A stretch of DNA of 64,000 bases, taken from the NCBI GenBank assembly GCA_017432345.1, contig JAFRJI010000027.1:1-64000 (forward strand), written 5' to 3'. Both the position numbers and the translations under genes were made by a program. Every line of letters begins with the position of its first letter. The first letter of the stretch is position 1. Under the pieces are notes generated by a model that saw nothing but the letters and a program-made list of their open reading frames with translations, was not told the origin of the DNA and did no database searches. The DNA comes from Bacillota bacterium (GTDB lineage: Bacteria; Bacillota; Clostridia; Peptostreptococcales; Anaerovoracaceae). This document shows positions 34,706 to 41,929 of this stretch, piece after piece.

Positions 34706-34740
34706 AAAAGACCGGGCCCCTTTTACCCGGTCTTTTCTCT
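34706..34740 (+). terminator. Terminator of the ornithine operon
   Basis: AAAAGACCGGG (34706-34716) and CCCGGTCTTTT (34726-34736) form an 11-bp stem with a 9-base loop, followed by CTCT. The remaining 180 bases up to bioY hold a GAGGAGGTG site with only a 7-codon frame and a GAAGGCT/AGCCTTC repeat; I see no gene. Confidence 0.92.
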
Positions 34741-34919
34741 CGTCATAATCATATTTACTATTGTGAGGAGGTGTATCCATTGGATGGAACACTTGAAGGC
34801 TGAATGTTAGGGAATGAGAAGAAGAAGTTTTTTTATTTGTTCCAGCCTTCGATGATATAGTAACCTCCGTTTATGTCAGAATGTTGCTTGTTATGTGATG
34901 ATTGTATGAACATTTACGA

Positions 34920-35483
34920 TCATATGAATTTTTTTAGTTTTCTCGCCAGGATCGTGGCGGCGGTGATTTTAAGCGCGTCGCCCGGCAGGAACGGGATCAC
35001 ACACGATACCATGGCTGCCGCAAAACCCGTGTGGGTGCTGATCATGAACCATGCGGTCCCCAGCGCGTAACATGCCGCCATTCCGCAGACCATTGCAAAG
35101 GCATAGGAGGCGACGGCGACGGCCGTGCTGCGTTCGGTGCGTGTCGCGGCGGCGATGATCAGGCCGATGATAAAGGCGGCCAGTATGTAGCCGATAATAT
35201 ATCCGCCCGTCGGTCCGGCCAAAACGCTGAGCCCGCCCCGGAATCCGGAAAAGACCGGCACGCCGACCGCGCCTGCCAGCGCATAGACCGTCAGGCTGAG
35301 CGGCCCGTATTTCGGGCCCAAAAGCGCACCGCAAAGGTACACCGCCAGCGTCCCCAGGTTGACCGGGACCGGCGTGAAGCCGAGCGGGATCGAAATCCAT
35401 GAACAGACCGCGGCGATGGCAGCGAAGAGTCCGCAAAGCGCCATCATCGTGGTCTTGCTTTTTTGTGTCATTTGAACATTCAC
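34920..35483 (-). CDS. bioY: Biotin transporter substrate-binding subunit BioY
   Basis: BioY is the membrane S-component that captures biotin for ECF-type import. The 187-residue protein has about six hydrophobic helices, with the family signatures MALCGLFAAIAAVCSWISIP, VYLCGALLGPKYG and the glycine-rich PTGGYIIGYI. I choose GTG 35483, eight to nine bases after AAGGAGA, rather than ATG 35471, which is too far from it. It is downstream of birA on the same strand, 39 bases apart, so import and attachment of biotin are linked. ECF energising subunits are not in the window. Confidence 0.94.
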   Translation of the reverse strand: MNVQMTQKSKTTMMALCGLFAAIAAVCSWISIPLGFTPVPVNLGTLAVYLCGALLGPKYGPLSLTVYALAGAVGVPVFSGFRGGLSVLAGPTGGYIIGYILAAFIIGLIIAAATRTERSTAVAVASYAFAMVCGMAACYALGTAWFMISTHTGFAAAMVSCVIPFLPGDALKITAATILARKLKKFI

Positions 35484-35522
35484 TCTAGTCGTTCTCCTTA
35501 TCGATGGTCAAAGTCTATTTTG

Positions 35523-36548
35523 TTACAGCCGTATCGTGACTTCTCCGGTGGTCAGCGTTTCGCGCTCCCCGTTGGTGTACATGACGACCAGTCCTCCCGC
35601 ATCGTCGATGGCCAAAGCCTTTGCAGGAACACCGCCGAGTTCGGATGTCGGGTCGCTGCGGTACGTCCCCTTGAAGACGCGGATGTCCTTGCCGAGCACC
35701 AGGCTCTTTTCCCGGTACAGGTCGAGGAACGCAGGGGATCCGCCGGCGATCTGCTCCGTGAATTCCAGCGTGTTCCGCAGCACTTCGGCGGCCAGCATCG
35801 AGATGGCGTTGGTGCTCGCCGGGATATTTCCGGAAGCGGCCGCGCGGGTCAGGTCGACGGCTCCGGCGGTTTGCAAAAGCTCCGGTGGGAAGCCGTCCAA
35901 ACATGTATTGATGCCGATTCCGATGACGAGATTTTCGATCTGTCCGGACTCGAAATCGGTCATCGCCTCCGTCAGGATGCCGCATATCTTGCTGCCTTCA
36001 ATATAAACGTCATTTACCCATTTGATACGGGCATCCTGGCGGCAAACGTCTTCAACGGCCGTTGCAACAGCTGCCGCTGCCGCAACGGTAACAAGCACCG
36101 ACCGGCTGATGTCGAAGTCGGGCTTGATGATAATGCTCATGTAGAGTCCGCTTTCCGGGGAGAAAAAGCTCCTGCCGAGCCGGCCTCTGCCGGCGGTCTG
36201 GCGGGTGGCGATCACCGCGCATCCGCTGCGGGCCTTTTGCTCGAGAAGGAGACGCTTAGCCTGCAGGTTCGTGGAGTCGAGCTCGTCGTAGAGGAAGCAC
36301 GTGTTGTCACGCAGGTGCGGCGGAAGCGCGTAACGGAGTGAGTCTTCCGTGATGGTTTCGTCCGCGACGGGCATCCGGTAGCCTTTGTTGGTGACGGCTT
36401 CGATGGTGCAGCCTTCGCTGCGCAGGGCGTTGATGGCTTTCCATACGGCGGCTCTGGAGACGCCAAGGGAGGCGGAGAGTTCTTCGCCTGAGATGTAGGT
36501 GCCTTTGTTGTCGGCAAGAGTTTGCCGGACTGCGTCTTTGACGGCCAT
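35523..36548 (-). CDS. birA: Biotin protein ligase and repressor BirA
   Basis: BirA activates biotin to biotinyl-AMP, attaches it to carrier proteins, and with an N-terminal helix-turn-helix represses biotin genes. ATG 36548 follows AAGGAGCC and gives 341 residues. The winged helix (about 5-62) contains LGVSRAAVWKAINALR; the catalytic domain shows QTAGRGRLGRSFFSPESG, IKWVNDVYI and a C-terminal SH3-like domain. The nearest client is the biotin carrier encoded at 39225. A near-perfect promoter lies upstream with GGTTGACAA and GGTTTACAA repeats that could be an operator. Confidence 0.96.
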   Translation of the reverse strand: MAVKDAVRQTLADNKGTYISGEELSASLGVSRAAVWKAINALRSEGCTIEAVTNKGYRMPVADETITEDSLRYALPPHLRDNTCFLYDELDSTNLQAKRLLLEQKARSGCAVIATRQTAGRGRLGRSFFSPESGLYMSIIIKPDFDISRSVLVTVAAAAAVATAVEDVCRQDARIKWVNDVYIEGSKICGILTEAMTDFESGQIENLVIGIGINTCLDGFPPELLQTAGAVDLTRAAASGNIPASTNAISMLAAEVLRNTLEFTEQIAGGSPAFLDLYREKSLVLGKDIRVFKGTYRSDPTSELGGVPAKALAIDDAGGLVVMYTNGERETLTTGEVTIRL

Positions 36549-36587
36549 GGGTGGCTCCTTTCCGGAAAGGGATAGCTTGCATGGTTG

Positions 36588-36616
36588 ATTGTAAACCAGT
36601 GATGACAAATTGTCAA
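36588..36616 (-). promoter_or_regulatory. birA-bioY promoter with repeated half-sites
   Basis: On the minus strand TTGACA (36616-36611), 17-base spacer, TACAAT (36593-36588). The two hexamers sit in GGTTGACAA and GGTTTACAA, direct repeats 21 bases apart that resemble biotin-repressor half-sites. Autorepression by BirA is inferred. Confidence 0.8.
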
Positions 36617-36690
36617 CCATTGGGTGTGGCGGTTTGCGGGCGAGAGCGGCGGGCTCTGGAAGACCGAAATGAGAGATGCTTTACCGAATC

Positions 36691-36957
36691 TCCACCGATT
36701 CAACGTGATTAAGCTATTTGTGCGGGTTTTCGGTGGAAGAGAAAAGTGTTTTTGGACGACGAGTCCACCGAATCCAAAAGAAATAATACTAAATCGAAGA
36801 TAGCGGTGGACGGCAGGGCAAGAAAAACAATAATTGTCCACCGAAAAAGGAGAGAAGGGTGATAAGATGTAAAGATCGGTGGACTAGTTATAAGGTCAGA
36901 GCGCAGATACTCCACCGATATGTTCTGAAAAGCGGATAAACAATTCAAACCGGTGGA
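36691..36957. repeat. Array of eight alternating TCCACCG / CGGTGGA sites
   Basis: The 7-mer TCCACCG starts at 36691, 36764, 36837 and 36911; its complement CGGTGGA starts at 36731, 36804, 36877 and 36951. Orientation alternates strictly and start-to-start spacing is 40, 33, 40, 33, 40, 34, 40. Inside each TCCACCG...CGGTGGA pair lie exactly 33 bases, all four different; between pairs lie 26, 26 and 27 unrelated bases. Any neighbouring pair can form a 7-9 bp stem. No gene is seen here. It lies between divergent birA and the decarboxylase operon. Confidence 0.93.
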
Positions 36958-37111
36958 CTCATGGATAGAATGGGACTATGGGTAATCAAGGATGGCTTCT
37001 GCGGAGTTGCGCTTCGCACTCTGCCCGCCGCCCGTTACACTCTACCCGCCGCCCGCCGCAAAACCCTGCAAAAAAACGCTGAAATAATAATGTATACAAA
37101 GATTTTTATTG
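36958..37111. other. Non-coding stretch with a GC-rich tandem repeat
   Basis: CTCTGCCCGCCGCCCG and CTCTACCCGCCGCCCG (about 37019-37055) are near-identical, 21 bases apart. A 65-codon frame from 36961 has no ribosome site or recognisable product and is not called. Confidence 0.5.
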
Positions 37112-37140
37112 TTGAAAAGACAGCATTTATGAGATATAGT
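37112..37140 (+). promoter_or_regulatory. Promoter of the decarboxylase operon
   Basis: TTGAAA (37112-37117), 17-base spacer, TATAGT (37135-37140); an AT-rich leader of about 65 bases ends in AAGGAGG. Confidence 0.72.
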
Positions 37141-37211
37141 ATTTGTGGTATGTTATGATTTGACAAAATATTAACGAACCAATATCCAAAATACTTAAGG
37201 AGGCTATTTTA

Positions 37212-38759
37212 ATGAACAAGCTTGAGCAGCTCCTCGAGAAAAAAGCTCATCTCGCAATGGGCGGAGGAGAGAAAAGAATCGAGTCACAGCATAAGAAAGG
37301 TAAACTGACGGCTCGAGAAAGACTGAACATTCTGTTCGACAAGGACACTTTCGTTGAAGTGGACACTTTCGTTAAAAACAGATGCCCGTTTTATGGAATG
37401 CCGGAGAAGGACATGCCGGGTGACGGTGTTGTAACCGGCTATGGACAGATCGACGGAAGACTGGTATTTGCTTTTGCGCAGGATTTCACCGTTGGCGGAG
37501 GATCACTGGGCGAATACCATGGTGAAAAGATCGTTAAAGTACAGGGTCTGGCCCTGAAGATGGGCGCTCCGATGGTCGGTCTGCAGGACTCCGGCGGAGC
37601 CAGAATCGAAGAAGGCGTTGCACCGCTTTCCGGATTCGGTAAGATCTTCCACAACAACACGATCTCATCCGGCGTTATTCCGCAGATTTCCGTAATCATG
37701 GGACCATGCGCAGGCGGAGCCGTTTATTCACCGGCGATCACCGACTTTATCTTCATGGTCGACCAGACATCCCAGATGTTCATCACCGGCCCGAACGTCA
37801 TCAAGACAGTAACTGGCGAAGTCGTAACTTCCGAACAGCTGGGCGGAGCCAGAACGCATAACACCATCAGCGGCGTAGCGCACTTCATGGGCGCCAACGA
37901 CGAAGAGACCCTGATGATGGTAAGAGAGCTTCTGACTTATCTGCCATCCAACAATAAGGAAATGCCGCCGGTCTATGAATGCACGGACGATGTCAATAGA
38001 CTCATCCCTGAATTCAACACGATCATTCCGGACAATCCGAACAAGGCATACGACATGTACGACATCATCCGCGGGATCGCTGATGACGGCAAGATCTTCG
38101 ATGTCATGCCGATGTACGCGAAGAACATCATCACATGCTTTATCAGAATGGCCGGATCGACGGTCGGCGTCATTGCGAACCAGCCGGCAGTCGGCGCAGG
38201 ATGCCTGGACATCAACGCATCCGATAAGTCAGCCAGATTCGTCAGAAGATGTGACGCGTTCAACATTCCTGTCCTGACGATCGAAGACGTTCCTGGATTC
38301 CTGCCTGGAACCAACCAGGAATACGGCGGAATCATCCGCCACGGCGCGAAGCTGCTGTACGCTTACTGTGAAGCCACCGTTCCTAAGGTAACGATGATCC
38401 TCAGAAAAGCATACGGTGGTGCATACATCGCCATGTGTAACAAAGAGCTGGGATCAGATATGGTTCTGGCTTGGCCATCCGCGCAAATCGCTGTAATGGG
38501 TGCGGAAGGAGCAGTTAACATCATGTCCTCCGTTAAGGCGGAACTGAAGGAAGCAGAAGATCCGGAAGCTCTGAGAAAGCAGAGGATCGACGAGTACGAA
38601 GAACTGTTCAACAACCCTTACTATGCAGCTGGCCTCGGCTACGTCGATGACGTTATCGAACCGGCGACGGCGAGACAGAGAATCATCAGCGCGCTGGATA
38701 TGCTCAAGACAAAGAGAGAAACGTTGCCGCCTAAGAAGCACGGCGACATTCCACTCTAG
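37212..38759 (+). CDS. mmdA: Biotin-dependent acyl-CoA decarboxylase/carboxylase, carboxyltransferase subunit
   Basis: This 515-residue protein is a carboxyltransferase of the methylmalonyl-CoA decarboxylase / propionyl-CoA carboxylase beta family. Two crotonase-like halves are visible: GLQDSGGARIEEGVAPL and GPCAGGAVYSPAITDF in the first, and VPGFLPGTNQEYGGIIRHGAKLLYAY and RKAYGGAYIAMC in the second, which form the acyl-CoA and biotin sites. The following OadG-like and biotin-carrier genes make a membrane-bound, sodium-pumping decarboxylase more likely than a carboxylase. Substrate (methylmalonyl-CoA or another) is not certain. Arginines are mostly AGA, suggesting high expression. Confidence 0.92.
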   Translation: MNKLEQLLEKKAHLAMGGGEKRIESQHKKGKLTARERLNILFDKDTFVEVDTFVKNRCPFYGMPEKDMPGDGVVTGYGQIDGRLVFAFAQDFTVGGGSLGEYHGEKIVKVQGLALKMGAPMVGLQDSGGARIEEGVAPLSGFGKIFHNNTISSGVIPQISVIMGPCAGGAVYSPAITDFIFMVDQTSQMFITGPNVIKTVTGEVVTSEQLGGARTHNTISGVAHFMGANDEETLMMVRELLTYLPSNNKEMPPVYECTDDVNRLIPEFNTIIPDNPNKAYDMYDIIRGIADDGKIFDVMPMYAKNIITCFIRMAGSTVGVIANQPAVGAGCLDINASDKSARFVRRCDAFNIPVLTIEDVPGFLPGTNQEYGGIIRHGAKLLYAYCEATVPKVTMILRKAYGGAYIAMCNKELGSDMVLAWPSAQIAVMGAEGAVNIMSSVKAELKEAEDPEALRKQRIDEYEELFNNPYYAAGLGYVDDVIEPATARQRIISALDMLKTKRETLPPKKHGDIPL

Positions 38760-38771
38760 GGAGGTGACAGC

Positions 38772-39188
38772 ATGAGTTTAATGGAACAGTTTTCGGATCC
38801 GAGTCTGATCACGAATCTGACATTCGGTGAAAAGATGCTGGCCTCCACGATAACCATGATCATGGGTCTGGGTATCACATTCACGATCCTGATCCTCATC
38901 TGGATCTTCATCGCGATCATGGGTAAGTGCATGGACATAGCGAGCAAGCCTAAGACAAAGGCTGCAGAACCGGCGCCTGCCGCAGCAGTCGCTGAGAGCG
39001 CACCGGTCGAAGCTGCAGCTGAAACTTCCGACGAAAGCCTGGTCGCAGTCATCGCGGCAGCTATCGCGGCATACGAGGGGGCCAACGCGAGCAACCTGGT
39101 AGTCCGAAAGATAACCAGACTTTCCGGCGATCAGACCCCATGGGGCAACTTCGCTTTGGAAGACAGGCTCGAAACCAGGAAGTTTTAG
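38772..39188 (+). CDS. OadG-like membrane subunit of sodium-pumping decarboxylase
   Basis: This 138-residue protein has one N-terminal membrane helix (TITMIMGLGITFTILILIW, about 23-41), then an Ala/Pro/Glu-rich linker, and a C-terminal block with VAVIAAAIAAYEGAN and TPWGNFALEDRLETR. This architecture is that of OadG / MmdD, the small subunit that assembles the decarboxylase on the membrane. It starts 12 bases after mmdA, preceded by GGGAGGTGA. The C-terminal block differs from that of E. coli-type OadG but is common in clostridial forms. Role in assembly is inferred from the family. Confidence 0.87.
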   Translation: MSLMEQFSDPSLITNLTFGEKMLASTITMIMGLGITFTILILIWIFIAIMGKCMDIASKPKTKAAEPAPAAAVAESAPVEAAAETSDESLVAVIAAAIAAYEGANASNLVVRKITRLSGDQTPWGNFALEDRLETRKF

Positions 39189-39224
39189 CACAGTATAGGA
39201 AATAATCGAAAGGAACAGATAACC

Positions 39225-39629
39225 ATGAAAAAATATAATATCACTGTAAACGGAACAACATATGCAGTAGAAGTTGAAGATTTAGGCGGAGCCCCAGCTC
39301 CGGCAGCCGCTTCCTATGCAGCTCCTGCACCGGCAACAGCACCGGCAGCAGCTCCTGCTCCGGCCGCAGCGCCAGCAGCAGCTCCAGCACCGGCAGCAGC
39401 TCCAGCAGCAGGCGGTGCAGCAAGCATTACAGCGCCAATGCCAGGAACCGTTCTGGATGTTAAGGTAAGCGAAGGCCAGGCCGTCAAGGCTGGCGAAGTC
39501 GTTCTGATTCTGGAAGCGATGAAGATGGAAAACGAGATCTCCGCTCCTTCAGACGGAACAGTTGATAAGATCGTCGCATCAAAGGGTGCTTCCGTCAACT
39601 CCGGCGACGTTCTGATCACACTCAAATAG
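39225..39629 (+). CDS. mmdC: Biotin carboxyl carrier subunit
   Basis: This 134-residue protein carries the biotin that shuttles the carboxyl group. An N-terminal beta strand region ([19 protein letters not shown]) is followed by a flexible linker of about 40 residues made almost only of Ala and Pro (about 27-67), and the biotinyl domain with EAMKMENEI, whose Lys is the attachment site for BirA. It is the third gene of the operon. The usual fourth partner, the integral-membrane beta subunit, does not follow. The linker DNA is a simple GCA/CCG-type codon repeat and may vary in length. Confidence 0.93.
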   Translation: MKKYNITVNGTTYAVEVEDLGGAPAPAAASYAAPAPATAPAAAPAPAAAPAAAPAPAAAPAAGGAASITAPMPGTVLDVKVSEGQAVKAGEVVLILEAMKMENEISAPSDGTVDKIVASKGASVNSGDVLITLK

Positions 39630-39658
39630 TGTATAGTATTTTGGATTTAGGATAGAAA

Positions 39659-39704
39659 AAGAGGATGGGACAACGGACAGCGTTTTAGTCCCATCCTCTT
39701 GACA
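39659..39704. terminator. Hairpin after the biotin carrier gene
   Basis: AAGAGGATGGGAC (39659-39671) and GTCCCATCCTCTT (39688-39700) form a perfect 13-bp stem. The T-run on the plus strand is short (ACATTTT); the A-run at its left edge would suit the minus strand as well. Confidence 0.75.
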
Positions 39705-39754
39705 TTTTGCGATGGCGACTGCCGGGGAGGCAGCGGCGAAGCGGAGGTGTGACT

Positions 39755-40621
39755 ATGTTATTAGCATTTGATGTTGGAAACACGAACATTGTTCTCGGTG
39801 TATTCAAAGATGGTAAAATGGTTACCAATTGGAGAATGGAGACCGATAACCGCAAGAGTGCGGATGAATACGGAATGATCATCCATCAGCTCTTTGCCTA
39901 TGAAAATCTGGATTTCAAAGAAGTAAAAGACGTTATCATTTCGACGGTCGTCCCGTCCATTCTATATACTCTGCAGCACTTGTCACAGAAGTATTTCAAT
40001 ACGAGAGCGATCGTCATCGGTCCGGGGATCAAGACCGGGCTGATCGTAAAGTACGATAATCCGAAGCAGGTCGGCGCAGACCGGATCGTAAACGCGGTCG
40101 CTGCGCACGCCAAATATGGCGGACCGCTCATTGTAATAGATCTTGGTACAGCGACGACGTTCTGTGCCATCACTGAAAACGCCGAATACATCGGTGGAAC
40201 CATCGCACCGGGCTTGAAGATCTCATCCGACGCCCTGTTTGAAAAGACGGCGAAACTGCCAAAGGTCGAATTGGAAGAACCTGGCCACGTGATCTGCCGC
40301 AACACCATCAACAGCATGCAGTCTGGTCTGGTCTATGGACACATGGGCCTCATCGAGTTCATCGTCAGGAAGATGAAGCAGGAACTGGTCGAGTACTGCA
40401 CGGAAAATGGCAACCCGATCAAAGAAGAAGACATTCAGGTCATCGCCACCGGTGGCCTGTCGGCCATGATCGACAAAGGCGTCGATTGCATCAATGTGGT
40501 CGATAAGCTGCTGACGCTGGACGGTCTGGAGATCATCTACCGCAAAAACAAAAAGTGCCGTAAGCGCGCTTCGGAAGAGGAGATCCAGCAGGACGCCCTG
40601 ATGTATGAGGGAAAACTCTAA
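39755..40621 (+). CDS. coaX: Type III pantothenate kinase
   Basis: CoaX phosphorylates pantothenate, the first step of coenzyme A synthesis. ATG 39755 follows GGAGGTG and gives 288 residues. The ASKHA-type phosphate motifs are DVGNTNIVLGVF at the N-terminus and VIDLGTATTFC in the middle, with GADRIVNAVAAH between. A C-terminal basic tail (KNKKCRKRASEEE) is an extra. The order birA - coaX - dusB is familiar in Clostridia; here the decarboxylase genes and a flipped birA interrupt it. Dus follows after 46 bases. Confidence 0.96.
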   Translation: MLLAFDVGNTNIVLGVFKDGKMVTNWRMETDNRKSADEYGMIIHQLFAYENLDFKEVKDVIISTVVPSILYTLQHLSQKYFNTRAIVIGPGIKTGLIVKYDNPKQVGADRIVNAVAAHAKYGGPLIVIDLGTATTFCAITENAEYIGGTIAPGLKISSDALFEKTAKLPKVELEEPGHVICRNTINSMQSGLVYGHMGLIEFIVRKMKQELVEYCTENGNPIKEEDIQVIATGGLSAMIDKGVDCINVVDKLLTLDGLEIIYRKNKKCRKRASEEEIQQDALMYEGKL

Positions 40622-40667
40622 GCGAAAGGGCAGTCCCAACAATAACACAGAGGGAGAGTATAAAGCG

Positions 40668-41867
40668 ATGTCGGACAAAACGCTGAAAATCGGCGCGCTC
40701 CAACTGAATAACCCGTTCCTGTTGGCTCCGCTGGCGGGAATCACAGACAAAGCAATGAGAAGCCTTTGCGCGAGCGCAGGGGCTTCTTTGACGTATACCG
40801 AAATGATCAGCGCGAAGGGCCTCTGGTATGGTGACAAGAACACGCGGCGGCTTCTGGACATCAGCCCGATCGGCGACGAGGCCGGCGATCCGTTCTCTTC
40901 ATCAGCAAAAGACTTCGCGCCTGCTCGCTGTTCGGCTGGCAGATCGGATTTCCCGGTGGCGTTCCAGCTCTTCGGCAGCGAGCCGGAGATCATGGAACGC
41001 GCCGCCATGAGCCTGGCACTGGGGAAATGGATGAAGCGCGGCGAATTCCTCGAGGATGTGGCAGAAGATGCGCCGGCCGGTGAGTATACTAGCGGTCCTG
41101 CGGCCAACGGTCCGACGATTCCGGCGCTGCTCGATCTGAATGCCGGCTGTCCTGTTCCGAAAATCGTCCGCAACGGCGAGGGCTCCGCGCTCCTCAAAGA
41201 CCCGGATAAGCTCTACGACGTCGCTAGCGCAATGGTGCGCGGCGTCCGGGCAGCGCACGAGGAACTGGCAGCGCAGCGATCCGAATCGTTGCTCCTTCCC
41301 GTGACCGCCAAGATCCGTATGGGTTTTGAGCGGGGAGAAAACAACGCCGTCGAATGTGCAAAAGTCTTAGAGGCCGCCGGCATTTCCGCCATCACGGTCC
41401 ACGGCAGGACGCGTGAGCAGTATTACGACGGCAGAGCCGATTGGCAGGCCATCGCCGATGTGAAGCGGGCCGTCCGCATCCCGGTCATCGGGAACGGAGA
41501 TATCTATTCCGGAAGTGACGCGCTTCGGATGATGTACGAGACGGGCTGTGACGGAGTCATGATCGCCCGCGGTGCGCTGGGCAATCCGTGGATCTTTGAA
41601 GAAGCCATCGCGATGTGGGAGGCGCGCAATGCGGACGTGCAAGCTGATTACGTGCCGCCGACCCAGAATCAGCGGATCGAAATGCTTTTGCATCATCTGA
41701 ATCTGGTCATCGCAGACAAGGGCGAGAAGATCGCCGTCAAGGAAATGCGCAAGCACATCGCCTGGTACACCAAGGGCATGCGCGGCGCAACGGCAGTCCG
41801 CCGGGCCGTCAACAACATCGACGAAGCGGAACCGATGAAGCGGGAGATCCGCCGCCTGGTGCGGTAA
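40668..41867 (+). CDS. dusB: tRNA-dihydrouridine synthase
   Basis: Dus enzymes reduce uridines in tRNA using FMN. ATG 40668 lies downstream of GAGGGAGAG; an upstream in-frame ATG overlaps coaX and adds an unrelated N-terminus. The 399 residues show LLAPLAGITDKAMRSLC, DLNAGCPVPKIVRNGEGSAL (catalytic Cys), VTAKIRMGFE, VHGRTREQYYDGRADW and GNGDIYSGSDAL, all typical. The protein is about 70 residues longer than usual because of two inserts before the catalytic loop (around 55-80 and 105-145). Their role is unknown. Confidence 0.94.
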   Translation: MSDKTLKIGALQLNNPFLLAPLAGITDKAMRSLCASAGASLTYTEMISAKGLWYGDKNTRRLLDISPIGDEAGDPFSSSAKDFAPARCSAGRSDFPVAFQLFGSEPEIMERAAMSLALGKWMKRGEFLEDVAEDAPAGEYTSGPAANGPTIPALLDLNAGCPVPKIVRNGEGSALLKDPDKLYDVASAMVRGVRAAHEELAAQRSESLLLPVTAKIRMGFERGENNAVECAKVLEAAGISAITVHGRTREQYYDGRADWQAIADVKRAVRIPVIGNGDIYSGSDALRMMYETGCDGVMIARGALGNPWIFEEAIAMWEARNADVQADYVPPTQNQRIEMLLHHLNLVIADKGEKIAVKEMRKHIAWYTKGMRGATAVRRAVNNIDEAEPMKREIRRLVR

Positions 41868-41898
41868 AAAACCGCCGGTTTACGAACCAGCGGTTTTG
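41868..41898 (+). terminator. Terminator after dusB
   Basis: AAAACCGC-CGGTT pairs with AACC-GCGGTTTT around a TACG loop with a 2-base bulge; T-run GTATT follows. Confidence 0.8.
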
Positions 41899-41929
41899 TA
41901 TTCTCAATCCTTTTATTGTTATAAACTCT

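Noticed and set aside
36691..36957. Classical CRISPR array
   Set aside because: Only 7-9 bases are conserved, they alternate in orientation, and there are no direct repeats of 23 bases or more and no cas genes in the window.
36961..37158. 65-codon open frame upstream of the decarboxylase operon
   Set aside because: No ribosome site, overlaps a GC-rich tandem repeat and the promoter, and no recognisable protein features.
39241..39423. Leucine-rich antisense frame opposite the biotin carrier linker
   Set aside because: A by-product of the Ala/Pro codon repeat encoding the flexible linker.
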